Shown: in pieces, positions 18,020-26,276 of the stretch
How the letters are laid out: each line of letters starts with the position of its first letter
Position numbering within the stretch: position 1 is the first letter of the stretch
Assembly: GCF_035998675.1 (NCBI RefSeq)
Contig: NZ_DASYHI010000020.1
Span: forward strand, 806,001-870,000
DNA length: 64,000 bases
DNA from: Telluribacter sp035998675
GTDB lineage: Bacteria; Bacteroidota; Bacteroidia; Cytophagales; Spirosomataceae
Direction: 5' to 3'
Translations under genes and position numbers: made by a program
The notes under the pieces: model-generated
What the model saw: only the letters and a program-made list of their open reading frames with translations
Told to the model about the DNA's origin: nothing
Databases searched by the model: none

Positions 18020-18784
18020 ATGACAACTTCCCTGCTCCGCTTCCATATCCTCAACGGGGATAGTTTGCTGGAAAGCTTTCCCCGTCAGGAAATAGACGGT
18101 GAATGTATAGTAGCCCGCGAATGCCTGGTGGTGGGGGATGTGGGAGGTACTTTCCCTACGGAGTTCTGGAATAACCGGGCGCAGTACATACAGGCTACCT
18201 ACGGCGAAGGTACCTACACCTACTACGAACGGGTAGTGGCTGAATTTGAAAAGATCCAGGCCATTCCACCGGGCTCAGAAGTAAACCTTTGGTTTGAGGA
18301 AGACTTGTTTTGTCAGGTCAATCTGTGGTTTTGTCTATCGCTCCTGCTACCCAGGGCCAAAGACCTTACCTTATATATAGTAAAACCCTTCGACCAGGAC
18401 GGTCAACCCGAATGGCGGGGCTTTGGTGCTATGGATTCTCAGGATTTGGTAACTGCTTTTCAGCAAAGACAGGCTATCTCCCTGGCCGATGTACACCTAC
18501 TTGCCAGTTGCTGGAAGGCCTACCAGCAGGACGACCGAATCCGCCTCAAGGAACTGGGCGGTCGGTATTCCGAAGTTTTCCCCTACCTGCCGCTGGTTTG
18601 TCAGGCCCACCTCGACCGTTTTCCGGAAGGAGGCCAGCCCGGTCGCCCACAGCAGGTACTCCGGGCCATAAAAGCCGAAAAGCAAACGGACGATTTCGCT
18701 ACTATATTTAGTGAATTTTTCCGGCGGGAGGGCATTTATGGCTTTGGTGACTCGCAGGTCCGGCAATTGCTGGAAGAGTTGTAA
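18020..18784 (+). CDS. DUF1835 domain-containing protein
   Basis: 254 residues, cytoplasmic, no signal peptide. The DUF1835 pattern is seen in FHILNGDSLLESFP, then ECLVVGDVGG (acidic strand), and the EVNLWFEEDLFCQVNLWFCLSLL segment. The C-terminal third (YLPLVCQAHLDRFPEGG ... FSEFFRREGIYGFGDSQV) matches the DUF3658-like tail found with this domain. Biochemical role is unknown. It converges on truA with a 19-bp gap; an inverted repeat CTTCCTG / CAGGAAG at 18791-18815 overlaps both ends and may help termination. Confidence 0.85.
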   Translation: MTTSLLRFHILNGDSLLESFPRQEIDGECIVARECLVVGDVGGTFPTEFWNNRAQYIQATYGEGTYTYYERVVAEFEKIQAIPPGSEVNLWFEEDLFCQVNLWFCLSLLLPRAKDLTLYIVKPFDQDGQPEWRGFGAMDSQDLVTAFQQRQAISLADVHLLASCWKAYQQDDRIRLKELGGRYSEVFPYLPLVCQAHLDRFPEGGQPGRPQQVLRAIKAEKQTDDFATIFSEFFRREGIYGFGDSQVRQLLEEL

Positions 18785-18803
18785 CTTCTCCTTCCTGCCC
18801 CAT

Positions 18804-19553
18804 TTAATCAGGAAGCAGACCGGCCGGGTACCCTACTTCGACCAGAAACAAACCGTGCGGAGGCGCCTGAGCCCCGGCGTCTTTTCGATTTTTGGATAAA
18901 ATAATCTGCTCGAAATCCGGTACTGTTAACTGCCCCACTCCTACTTTTAATAAAGTACCCACCAAAGCCCGGACCATGCCCCGTAAAAAACGATTTGACT
19001 GGACCGAAAAAACCAGTACTTCGCCCCGCCAGTACCAGCGGGCTTCCGAAATCCGGCAACGGAAAGTCTTTACGCTGGTGTGTACTTTGCTAAAACTCTC
19101 AAAATCCTCGTAACGCAGTAACAGCGCCGCCGCCTCATTCATCCCTGAAATATCCAGTTCCGGGCGGTACAGGAGAGCTTCTTGGGTAAGAAAAGGGTTC
19201 TTTTGCCGGATTAGGCGGTACTCGTAGCGGCGGTGGCTAGCCGCAAAGCGGGAATGCAGGTCGTCGGCTACGGGTACCAGTCGGTGAATGGCAATATCGG
19301 GAGGCAGCAGGGCGTTCAGGCTAAGCACGGTCCGGTCCGGATTGGGCAGCGCCTGGGGCAGGTCAAAGTGCGCGTACTGTTGCGAAGCATGTACCCCCGT
19401 ATCGGTGCGGCTGCTGCCTACCAGTTCCACGGGTGTCTGGAGTACCTTTTCCATGACCTCCTCAAGTACCTGTTGTACCGCCAGGGCGTTGGGCTGGCGT
19501 TGCCAGCCGTTGTAGAGGGTACCTTTATAGCTCAGTTCAATAAAGTAGCGCAT
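18804..19553 (-). CDS. truA: tRNA pseudouridine(38-40) synthase
   Basis: Converts U38-U40 of tRNA anticodon arms to pseudouridine. 249 residues from ATG 19553, giving the normal start MRYFIELSYKGTLYNGWQRQ; an upstream in-frame start would add 12 odd residues. The catalytic Asp lies in SSRTDTGVHASQQ (RTDxGVHA motif). Later motifs: FxSFSK-like DFESFSKVH, and the C-terminal FLRGMVRALVGTLLKVG. Length and order of motifs are normal. No partner genes in an operon. Confidence 0.96.
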   Translation of the reverse strand: MRYFIELSYKGTLYNGWQRQPNALAVQQVLEEVMEKVLQTPVELVGSSRTDTGVHASQQYAHFDLPQALPNPDRTVLSLNALLPPDIAIHRLVPVADDLHSRFAASHRRYEYRLIRQKNPFLTQEALLYRPELDISGMNEAAALLLRYEDFESFSKVHTSVKTFRCRISEARWYWRGEVLVFSVQSNRFLRGMVRALVGTLLKVGVGQLTVPDFEQIILSKNRKDAGAQAPPHGLFLVEVGYPAGLLPD

Positions 19554-19889
19554 GGAACAAAGATAGGGAGTAGGCCGCATTAGAGACAAAAAAACGTCAC
19601 TACCAAACGGCCGTGGCGTTTTTGACTATTCCCGGTTAAAAGCCTTAGTTTCCTTATATCAATTCCTGCCCTTACCTCCGTGGGGAATTCACTCCTGATA
19701 GGAAAAGGCCAGGAATGAAAGCCGGAAGAAAATCGTTTATATCATTTTATGGTACTTAATAGCTACGCTGGTCCGGCTGACCGGTTACAGCGTACGTGGT
19801 GAAAAACCCGGTGAATTTATCCATTTAGTATTATTTTTCAAATCAATTTTTGCACAATACGTACACTTTTCCTGTTCGTTCTAAAAACA

Positions 19890-19921
19890 TTGTCAGGTTG
19901 AGTGTAAGTACATTAACTTTG
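19890..19921 (+). promoter_or_regulatory. glnS promoter
   Basis: TTG at 19890-19892, 21-nt spacer, exact -7 box TAACTTTG at 19914-19921. A transcript starting near 19928 would have a leader of about 15 nt before ATG 19943. The remainder of the 389-bp gap from 19554 holds only a hairpin (AAAAACGTCAC / GTGGCGTTTTT, 19590-19623) of unclear role. Confidence 0.65.
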
Positions 19922-19942
19922 AAGATTCAATAGTTTTTCCAT

Positions 19943-21622
19943 ATGAGTATGACTACGGAAGAGAAAAAAGAAAAGTCCCTCAACTTCCTTGAAGAGATTG
20001 TAGAAGAAGATGTTCGGGAAGGCAGGCACGGCGGCCGGGTACTTACCCGGTTTCCGCCCGAACCCAATGGCTATCTGCACATTGGGCACGCTAAATCGAT
20101 CTGTCTGAACTTTGGGCTGGCGCAGAAGTACGGCGGAGCAACCAACCTGCGCTTTGACGATACCAATCCCGTTACCGAAGACACCGAATACGTTGACTCC
20201 ATTAAGCAGGATGTACGATGGCTGGGTTTTGAATGGATAAATGAACTGTACGCTTCCGACTACTTTGAGCAGCTGTATGGGTTCGCTATTGATTTAATAA
20301 AGAAAGGCTTAGCCTACGTGGACGACTCTTCGGCCGAGCAAATCGCCGCCATGAAGGGTACCCCTACCGAACCTGGTACCAACAGCCCCTACCGTGACCG
20401 GAGCGTGGAGGAAAACCTCGATTTGTTTGAGCGGATGCGTCAGGGTGAGTTTGCGGAAGGCAGCCGGGTACTTCGGGCGAAGGTCGATATGGCTTCGCCC
20501 AATATGCACCTGCGTGACCCGCTGATTTACCGCATCAAGTTTGCTCACCACCACCGCACCGGCGATAGGTGGAAAATATACCCAATGTACGACTTCGCCC
20601 ACGGGCAGTCCGACTCCATCGAGGGCATTACGCATTCGGTATGTACGCTGGAATTTATCCCGCACCGGGCCCTGTACGACTGGTTTATTGATAAACTGGA
20701 AATATTTCCGTCGCGTCAGTACGAGTTTGCCCGCCTCAACATGACCTATACCGTCATGAGCAAGCGCAAACTGCTGCAGCTGGTTAACGAGAAACACGTC
20801 AACGGCTGGGACGACCCGCGTATGCCTACCATTTCGGGGCTACGCCGGCGGGGTTATACCCCTGCTGCCATCCGCGATTTCTGTGACCGCATAGGAATTG
20901 CCAAGCGTGAAAACCTCATTGACGTGGGGCTGCTGGAATTTTGTATCCGGGAAGACCTGAACAAGACGGCCCTGCGCCGCATGGTAGTACTGGACCCGCT
21001 GAAGGTAGTTATTACTAACTTTCGCGAAGGAGCAACCGAAACTTGTCAGATTGAAAATAATCCCGAAGATACCGGAGCCGGAGTCCGGGAAGTACCTTTC
21101 AGCCGGGAGGTGTACATTGAGCAGGAAGACTTTATGGAAAATCCGCCCAAGAAGTTTTTCCGGTTGGCACCGGGCCAGATGGTACGCCTGAAAGGAGCTT
21201 ATATAGTACGCTGCGATGAGGTAGTGAAAGACGAGAATGGGGAGGTTACCGAAGTACACTGCTCCTACCTTGAAAACAGCAAGAGTGGCCAGGATACCTC
21301 GGGTATAAACGTAAAAGGTACCCTGCACTGGGTACCGGCCACGCATGCGCTGCCGGTCGAAATCCGTTTGTACGACCGCCTCTTTCGGGTGGAAGACCCT
21401 TCGTCCGAGGCGGGTGATTTTAAGGATTATATCAATCCGGATTCCCTGCAGGTTATTACCGGCTACGCCGAGCCAGCCCTGCGGGAAGCCCAGGCCAGTG
21501 ACCGTTTTCAGTTTCTGCGTAAAGGCTATTTCTGCGCCGACCTCGACAGTACCCCCGACCGCCCCGTATTTAACCGGACCGCTACCCTGCGTGACAACTG
21601 GGCCAGGGAAGCAGGTAAGTAA
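19943..21622 (+). CDS. glnS: Glutaminyl-tRNA synthetase
   Basis: Class I aminoacyl-tRNA synthetase joining glutamine to tRNA-Gln, 559 residues, normal length. HIGH motif in GYLHIGHAKSICLNFG; KMSKS-like VMSKRKLLQLV; RFDDTNPVTEDTEYVDSI and the tRNA contact YPMYDFAHGQSDSIEGITHS are characteristic of GlnRS rather than GluRS. The C-terminal beta-barrel anticodon-binding region (VHCSYLENSKSGQDTSG ... GYFCADLDSTPDRPVFNRT) is complete. ATG 19943 follows a close promoter. It has a strong terminator, so it is probably monocistronic. Confidence 0.97.
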   Translation: MSMTTEEKKEKSLNFLEEIVEEDVREGRHGGRVLTRFPPEPNGYLHIGHAKSICLNFGLAQKYGGATNLRFDDTNPVTEDTEYVDSIKQDVRWLGFEWINELYASDYFEQLYGFAIDLIKKGLAYVDDSSAEQIAAMKGTPTEPGTNSPYRDRSVEENLDLFERMRQGEFAEGSRVLRAKVDMASPNMHLRDPLIYRIKFAHHHRTGDRWKIYPMYDFAHGQSDSIEGITHSVCTLEFIPHRALYDWFIDKLEIFPSRQYEFARLNMTYTVMSKRKLLQLVNEKHVNGWDDPRMPTISGLRRRGYTPAAIRDFCDRIGIAKRENLIDVGLLEFCIREDLNKTALRRMVVLDPLKVVITNFREGATETCQIENNPEDTGAGVREVPFSREVYIEQEDFMENPPKKFFRLAPGQMVRLKGAYIVRCDEVVKDENGEVTEVHCSYLENSKSGQDTSGINVKGTLHWVPATHALPVEIRLYDRLFRVEDPSSEAGDFKDYINPDSLQVITGYAEPALREAQASDRFQFLRKGYFCADLDSTPDRPVFNRTATLRDNWAREAGK

Positions 21623-21645
21623 ATAGAAGCTTTATCATTACTTTT

Positions 21646-21673
21646 AAAAAAGCGGCCTTCGGGCCGCTTTTTT
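21646..21673 (+). terminator. Terminator after glnS
   Basis: AAAAAAGCGGCC-TTCG-GGCCGCTTTTTT: a 12-bp stem with an UUCG tetraloop and flanking A/T runs. It would work in both directions. Confidence 0.92.
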
Positions 21674-21758
21674 GATTTCCCTCATAAAATATAAGAGCAT
21701 GGACTGACGTTGTCAGGATAGTTCCCCACTCATTCTCACACCTTTATCCTGTCCACTC

Positions 21759-22877
21759 ATGAAACAGCTCTGCCTGCTTGCCCTGCTGGTTTGTTTTTCT
21801 GTATTAGGTAGTTCGCTGCCGACCTTTGCCACCCATATCCTGGGCGGAACCATTCAGACCCGCCACCTCTCCGGCCTGACCTACGAAATAAGAACAATTC
21901 TGTACCTGGACCAAATCAACGGGAGACCGGCATCCGATGCGCAGGTTGAGGTAAAAATTTGCACGGGTGACGGCAGAGAACTGGTACTACCCTACTTCCC
22001 CGCTGAATCAGGTTCCGTAAACAATCAGGTACGCGTAGGTATTTACAAAGGTACCTATACCTTCGCCGGACCGGGCCAGTATACTCTTTCAGCCTCCCTG
22101 ATGGGTCGGACTAACCTGACCAATATACCCCAGCCCGGTCCTGAAAGAGCCGCTTATCTTTTTACCACCCTCAATACCAGTTTGCCCAACTCTACCGCTA
22201 CGCTACCCACGCCGGTTTTTGAAGCGGGCATCCGGCAGGTATATACTTATAGCCTGAGTGCGTCTGATCCGGATGGCGACAGCCTGGCCTACCGGCCCGT
22301 ACGATTGCTGCAACCCAACCAGAACGGTCTTTGCGGGCCCTACCGTACAGTGGACCGGTACCAGTTTCCCAACGAAGTTGCGCGGGAGGGTACCTTCGCC
22401 ATTCGGGATAAAGTCCTGACCTGGAACGCGCCTACGCAGGTGGGGTCCTACGCCTATGCTTTTCTGGTGGAAGAGTGGCGGAACGGGATAAAAATAGCCG
22501 AAACGCTGCTCGAAAGCGTAGTACTTGTTTCGGATAAAGCCGGTACCCCCGTCGCGGTTCCTCCCTTTCAGCCGGTTGAGTTTGGCGATTTCATCACGGC
22601 CCTGCCCCCGCAGGAGTTTCTGCCCGGACCGCTTTCGGTGCTGGTATACCCGGTCCCCAGCCAGGAATGGATCACCGTGGAAGTTCAGAGTCGGCGTCCT
22701 TCCTTTTTTCAGATCCAACTTCTTGACCTGCAGGGACGGATTTTGCAACAAGTCCAATTTCAGGAGCCATCGGTCAGGAGGCTTCACCGGTTCCGCGTGG
22801 AAGCATTACCACCGGGAAACTACCTGATCCTGGTCAATGATAAGCAGGAAACGGTAACGAAAAAGCTGGTACGCTGA
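21759..22877 (+). CDS. Secreted T9SS substrate (ATHILGG-type cell-surface protein)
   Basis: 372 residues with signal peptide (MKQLCLLALLVCFSVLGSS) followed by ATHILGGTIQ, the mature start common to large Bacteroidota surface proteins with PKD-like repeats. A cadherin/PKD-like segment (SASDPDGDSLAYRPV) sits at about 170-185. The C-terminal about 75 residues (LSVLVYPVPSQEWITVEVQ ... LDLQGRILQQ ... LPPGNYLILVNDKQETVTKKLVR) form a type A type IX sorting domain, so the protein should cross the outer membrane by T9SS and be anchored or released. Ligand or function is not evident. Confidence 0.85.
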   Translation: MKQLCLLALLVCFSVLGSSLPTFATHILGGTIQTRHLSGLTYEIRTILYLDQINGRPASDAQVEVKICTGDGRELVLPYFPAESGSVNNQVRVGIYKGTYTFAGPGQYTLSASLMGRTNLTNIPQPGPERAAYLFTTLNTSLPNSTATLPTPVFEAGIRQVYTYSLSASDPDGDSLAYRPVRLLQPNQNGLCGPYRTVDRYQFPNEVAREGTFAIRDKVLTWNAPTQVGSYAYAFLVEEWRNGIKIAETLLESVVLVSDKAGTPVAVPPFQPVEFGDFITALPPQEFLPGPLSVLVYPVPSQEWITVEVQSRRPSFFQIQLLDLQGRILQQVQFQEPSVRRLHRFRVEALPPGNYLILVNDKQETVTKKLVR

Positions 22878-22907
22878 AAATTTATTTAGATTCATTAAAA
22901 ATTACGC

Positions 22908-22938
22908 TTGCGTAGAAGAACGTCGGTTTGTATTTTTG
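22908..22938 (+). promoter_or_regulatory. Promoter that fixes the start of the following small gene
   Basis: TTG at 22908-22910, 20-nt spacer, exact -7 box TATTTTTG at 22931-22938. Transcription would begin near 22945, so the in-frame TTG at 22908 cannot be the start codon and the GTG at 22968 is favoured. Confidence 0.65.
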
Positions 22939-22967
22939 CGTTACTGAAAAAGACCTACGTTCTCGAA

Positions 22968-23333
22968 GTGCAAACTCAACTATCATTAAAATCAGCTCAG
23001 GAATTGTTCCGCACCAGCAAGGGTGCCAGTTACCAGTGTGACCGCAGTTCCCGGATCATTCTTGAATTTGGTGATTTGACGGCTTCTTTTCGGATCAATG
23101 AGTTTTTGAATTTTCGCCGCCACGTCAACAGCATTGACATCCACAGCAAACTCTTTGACCTGTCGGATGAGTGTGACTACCAGCTTATCGAAGCTATTCA
23201 GCATAATATATCGCACCGGCTTACGCTTTGCGAGGTCATTCAGCTCCGTGAGCTGGTGAATGGTACCCACTTCGCCCTCGAACTTAACTCCCTGCTGCAC
23301 GAAGTACTTCGCGCCGAAATAGCGGTACTGTAA
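22968..23333 (+). CDS. Conserved-looking small cytoplasmic protein (DUF6686-like?)
   Basis: 121 residues from GTG 22968; the start is chosen from the promoter just upstream. No signal peptide or membrane segment. It reads QTQLSLKSAQELFRTSKGAS, then IILEFGDLTASFRINEFLNF, a pattern reminiscent of a small Bacteroidota family (possibly DUF6686), and is mainly helical at the C-terminus (LTLCEVIQLRELVNGTHFAL). I cannot assign a function. Sits between a T9SS substrate and ferritin, each with its own promoter. Confidence 0.65.
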   Translation: MQTQLSLKSAQELFRTSKGASYQCDRSSRIILEFGDLTASFRINEFLNFRRHVNSIDIHSKLFDLSDECDYQLIEAIQHNISHRLTLCEVIQLRELVNGTHFALELNSLLHEVLRAEIAVL

Positions 23334-23376
23334 GGCAATCCCTCATTATTAGACCAATTCTAAATTTGGGTAATTC

Positions 23377-23395
23377 GTTGGTTCCCTGAACCAAC
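23377..23395. promoter_or_regulatory. Perfect inverted repeat upstream of ferritin, possible operator
   Basis: GTTGGTT-CCCTG-AACCAAC, a perfect 7-bp inverted repeat with a 5-bp centre, lies between two -7-like boxes (TAAATTTG at 23361-23368 and 23412-23419). Position suggests a repressor or activator site controlling ftnA. The regulator is unknown. Confidence 0.45.
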
Positions 23396-23411
23396 TGTGC
23401 TATTTTAGGTT

Positions 23412-23419
23412 TAAATTTG
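23412..23419 (+). promoter_or_regulatory. -7 box of the ferritin gene
   Basis: TAAATTTG matches TAnnTTTG exactly and lies 25 bp before ATG 23445. No good TTG is at the usual distance upstream, so this promoter may need an activator. The same octamer recurs at 23361-23368. Confidence 0.5.
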
Positions 23420-23444
23420 TACAGAATCAAAATCTAGTTTAGTT

Positions 23445-23981
23445 ATGAAAGATCTGCTAAGACAACATACTTCCCTGAAAGAAGAAATCGAAATCCTGCT
23501 GAATAATCAGGTAAAGATGGAAGCCGAGGCATCGGCCAAGTACCTGGCCATGGCCTCCTGGTGTGACCGCAATGGTTTCAAATATAGCTCGGCCTATTTC
23601 CTGAGTCAGGCTGATGAAGAGCGGGCGCACATGCTGAAGATATTCAACTACATCATGACCGTAGGAGGTACTGCGGTTTCGCCCGAAATCGGCGGAATCA
23701 AGCAGGACTACCCTACCTTTCGTTCCGTTTTTGAAGCGGCGCTTCAGAGCGAAATAGCGGTGACGCAATCTATTAACCGTATTGTAACGGCCAGCCGTAA
23801 CGGAGAAGACTACGCTACCGAGGCTTTTATGCAGTGGTTTGTGACTGAGCAGGTAGAGGAAGAGGATAATGCCCGTCGCGCCCTTGAACTGTTCGACGTA
23901 ATTGGTGAAGAAGGTACCGGACGGTACTTCATTGACAAAGCCATCAAGAAGCTGGGTGACGGAGGTGGTGAAGACGCCTAA
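23445..23981 (+). CDS. ftnA: Ferritin (non-heme iron storage)
   Basis: 178-residue four-helix ferritin that oxidises Fe(II) and stores it in a 24-mer shell. Ferroxidase ligands are seen in the usual order: E in LNNQVKMEAEASAKYLAMA, ExxH in DEERAHMLKIFNYI, then EQVEEEDNARRALELFDVIG near the C-terminus (QVEEE signature). The N-terminus MKDLLRQHTSLKEEIEILLN is slightly longer than E. coli FtnA. ATG 23445. Own promoter region with an inverted repeat and own terminator, so it is a single gene, probably regulated by iron or oxidative stress. Confidence 0.95.
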   Translation: MKDLLRQHTSLKEEIEILLNNQVKMEAEASAKYLAMASWCDRNGFKYSSAYFLSQADEERAHMLKIFNYIMTVGGTAVSPEIGGIKQDYPTFRSVFEAALQSEIAVTQSINRIVTASRNGEDYATEAFMQWFVTEQVEEEDNARRALELFDVIGEEGTGRYFIDKAIKKLGDGGGEDA

Positions 23982-24004
23982 TCAGGACCCGCTTTAAAAT
24001 ACTA

Positions 24005-24038
24005 CGAGCCAGACTGGATGACAGTCTGGCTCGTTTGC
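24005..24038 (+). terminator. Terminator after ferritin
   Basis: Perfect 12-bp stem CGAGCCAGACTG / CAGTCTGGCTCG with loop GATGA, followed by TTTGCTT. Confidence 0.88.
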
Positions 24039-24230
24039 TTGTGGGGTACTTCGAGTTAAGACACTTTACAGCACTATTCCTTCCCCTACCTGGCTGTTCC
24101 GGCTTGGGTACTCAGCCATTTTTGCCATAGGTACTTATTAGTATAAAACTCCCGCGGGCAAACCTTCTCCGCGTTTTCAGGGTTCACTACCTCATATACC
24201 AGCCTAAAAATCTTCAAATTAAAACAACTC

Positions 24231-24944
24231 ATGGCAGACAATACTACAAAGACCGCCCTCGTCACCGGAGGCTCCAAAGGCATTGGCTACGGCATAGCCG
24301 AAGTACTCATCAAAGAAGGGATTCGGGTAGCTATCACCAGCCGCTCGCAGGAAAACGCCGACGAAGCTGCCGCCGCTCTGAATAAAATCAGGGAAGGATA
24401 CGCGCTGGGTCTGGCGTCGGATGTGCGTGATCTGGATTCACAGCAAAAGGCTGTTGATACCGTGGTGCAGCAGTGGGGTCAGCTTGATTACATGGTAGCC
24501 AACGCGGGTATTGGTCACTTTGCCCCCCTGCAGGAGCTGAGCCCCGACCAGTGGCACGAAACTATTGACATCAACGTGACGGGAGTATTCAACAGCGCCA
24601 AAGCGGCCATTCCGGCCCTGAAGAACACCAAAGGGTACTTCATAACCATCGCCAGTCTGGCGGGCACTAATTTCTTTGCGGGCGGAGCCGCCTACAACGC
24701 CAGCAAGTTTGCGGTAGTTGGCTTTACCCAGGCCATGATGCTCGACGTCCGGAACGACGGCATAAAAGTTACGACCATCATGCCCGGTTCAGTAGCTACC
24801 CATTTTAACGGACACGAACCCAGCGAAAAAGATGCATGGAAAATACAACCGGAGGATATTGGCCAGATAGTACTTGACCTGGTCCGGATGCCGGCCCGTA
24901 CTTTACCCAGCAAAGTGGAGGTACGGCCTACTACTCCAAAATAG
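24231..24944 (+). CDS. Short-chain dehydrogenase/reductase
   Basis: Classical SDR of 237 residues with a Rossmann fold. Cofactor motif TGGSKGIGYG; NAG motif VANAGIGHF; catalytic Ser in IASLAGTNFF and YxxxK in YNASKFAV; the PGSVATHF segment after the active site. An Arg at the end of strand 2 (TSRSQEN) suggests NADP(H). Closest in look to 3-oxoacyl-ACP reductase-like or sepiapterin-reductase-like enzymes; the substrate is unknown. ATG 24231. A strong terminator follows. Confidence 0.93.
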   Translation: MADNTTKTALVTGGSKGIGYGIAEVLIKEGIRVAITSRSQENADEAAAALNKIREGYALGLASDVRDLDSQQKAVDTVVQQWGQLDYMVANAGIGHFAPLQELSPDQWHETIDINVTGVFNSAKAAIPALKNTKGYFITIASLAGTNFFAGGAAYNASKFAVVGFTQAMMLDVRNDGIKVTTIMPGSVATHFNGHEPSEKDAWKIQPEDIGQIVLDLVRMPARTLPSKVEVRPTTPK

Positions 24945-24963
24945 AAATCTACTTTCCTGTAAT

Positions 24964-25005
24964 AGAAAGCGCCCGGATTTGAAGCAATCCGGGCGCTTTC
25001 TGTTG
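24964..25005 (+). terminator. Terminator after the SDR gene
   Basis: Perfect 16-bp stem AGAAAGCGCCCGGATT / AATCCGGGCGCTTTCT with loop TGAAGC, then a short T-rich tail (GTTG). Confidence 0.85.
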
Positions 25006-25112
25006 TAAGGCCATTATTATACCTTTTCCAATAATTATTTGTACCTAACTATTGTAAAAATAAAATTTTTATGTAAATTTTGCTTAAAATCAACACGTTA
25101 TTGTCCTGGCGT

Positions 25113-25245
25113 CTCCCGGCCAACTGCCAAAAGGCGCATCGCGTTTCTTTGTTCCGGGAGGGCTTCTGCTTACGGTGAAAGACCGCTAATCAGATAGTCG
25201 CTCCCAGAGGCTCTTCAGGTACCTGCCTGCTTCCATTGCCTGGCA
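25113..25245 (+). ncRNA. Possible structured RNA leader upstream of the cytochrome gene (cobalamin-box-like)
   Basis: A GC-rich stretch in the 417-bp gap before the cytochrome gene, preceded by an AT-rich promoter-like run (TAAATTTTG at 25075-25083). It can fold: CTCCCGG (25113-25119) with CCGGGAG (25154-25160), and CCTGCC with GGCAGG at about 25222-25246. It also contains CGGTGAAAGACCG and TTCAGGTACCTGCC, which recall the GGTGAAA and B12-box (CAGGAGACCTGCC) parts of cobalamin riboswitches. The CCCGCNACTG part is not evident and the downstream gene is not a B12 gene, so this is weak. Confidence 0.22.
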
Positions 25246-25361
25246 GGGTGAAACACATTGTACGCGTAACCGGCTAACCCCAACCAGAGCCACCCTTGAT
25301 CCTGAACAGGATTTTATACCCGCAGTACGACAATTTTCGACCACTTCAACCTTCACTGAGT

Positions 25362-26234
25362 ATGCTTAGAAAACTACTTACATGGACTGGCATTGCCCTG
25401 GGCAGTGTGCTGATATTGCTCTTGATGTTCTATGCGGTAGCCTATTTCCAGACCGAAGCCCGCATCAATAAAATTTATGAGGTACAGCTGCAGGCGCTGG
25501 AAATTCCGGACGACTCGGCTAACTACGCGCTGGGAAAACACGTAGCCGAAATCAGAGGCTGCACGGGCTGCCACGGTGCCGACTTATCGGGCGGACGGGC
25601 CTTTGCCGACCCTACTTCTCCCATTGGCACTTTATATGCCTCCAATATTACGCACGGAATCGGCGGAATTAACTATACCGACCAGGATTGGCTACGGGTT
25701 TTGCGGCACGGGATTAATAAAGATTTCCGCTCGGTATGGTTTATGCCTTCCCACGAGGTTTACCATATTTCCAATAAGGAAATGGCCGCCCTGATAAGCT
25801 ACCTCCGGATTCAGGCGCCGGTGGATAAGGAAATTCCGGCCAAGTCTTTGAAGCCGCTGGGCCGGGTACTTACTTTCCTGGGTGAGTACCCGCTCCTGCC
25901 CGCCGAAATGATTGATCATAACGCAACCTACGCCGATGACGTACCCTTTATGGTCAATGCGGATTACGGAAAGTACCTGGCTACTACCTGTCAGGGTTGT
26001 CATTCACCTACGTTTAAGGGAGCCGCGGCGCACGGTCCCAACGAGCCGGACATCCCGGATATATCTTCGACGGGTAATCTGGGAAAATGGGATTCCAAGG
26101 GATTTGTATCCACGTTCAGGACGGGCAAAACGCCGGACGGACGGGTACTGAGTGAGTTTATGCCGGTGAAGGAATTCCCCTACTCGGACCAGGAACTGGA
26201 AGCAATCTACGCCTATCTGCACCAACAAAAATAA
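25362..26234 (+). CDS. Membrane-anchored diheme cytochrome c
   Basis: 290 residues from ATG 25362, which begins an N-terminal membrane anchor (LLTWTGIALGSVLILLLMFYAVAYF); an earlier in-frame start would place 22 odd residues before it. Two c-type heme sites, RGCTGCHG (about residue 65) and TCQGCHS (about residue 212), each in a cytochrome c domain, with later Met candidates (FMPSHEV, SEFMPVKEFPYSDQEL). Probably an electron carrier or partner of a periplasmic dehydrogenase, held on the periplasmic face of the inner membrane. No partner dehydrogenase is adjacent. Confidence 0.9.
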   Translation: MLRKLLTWTGIALGSVLILLLMFYAVAYFQTEARINKIYEVQLQALEIPDDSANYALGKHVAEIRGCTGCHGADLSGGRAFADPTSPIGTLYASNITHGIGGINYTDQDWLRVLRHGINKDFRSVWFMPSHEVYHISNKEMAALISYLRIQAPVDKEIPAKSLKPLGRVLTFLGEYPLLPAEMIDHNATYADDVPFMVNADYGKYLATTCQGCHSPTFKGAAAHGPNEPDIPDISSTGNLGKWDSKGFVSTFRTGKTPDGRVLSEFMPVKEFPYSDQELEAIYAYLHQQK

Positions 26235-26247
26235 AACCTGAACAGGC

Positions 26248-26275
26248 GGGGGCTGAGGTAGGTACCTTAGCCCCC
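26248..26275. terminator. Hairpin between convergent cytochrome and ABC permease genes
   Basis: GGGGGCTGAGGT-AGGT-ACCTTAGCCCCC, a 12-bp stem with one G-T pair, lies just between the two stop codons. T-runs are poor, so bidirectional termination is likely but not certain. Confidence 0.5.
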
Positions 26276-26276
26276 A

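Noticed and set aside
17839..18063. 74-codon plus-strand frame before the DUF1835 gene
   Set aside because: Overlaps the promoter and start of a supported gene in another frame; no motif.
19588..19624. Hairpin with A and T flanks between truA and glnS taken as a terminator
   Set aside because: Both genes diverge from here, so a terminator would have no transcript to end; the stem has mismatches. Noted only as a feature of the gap.
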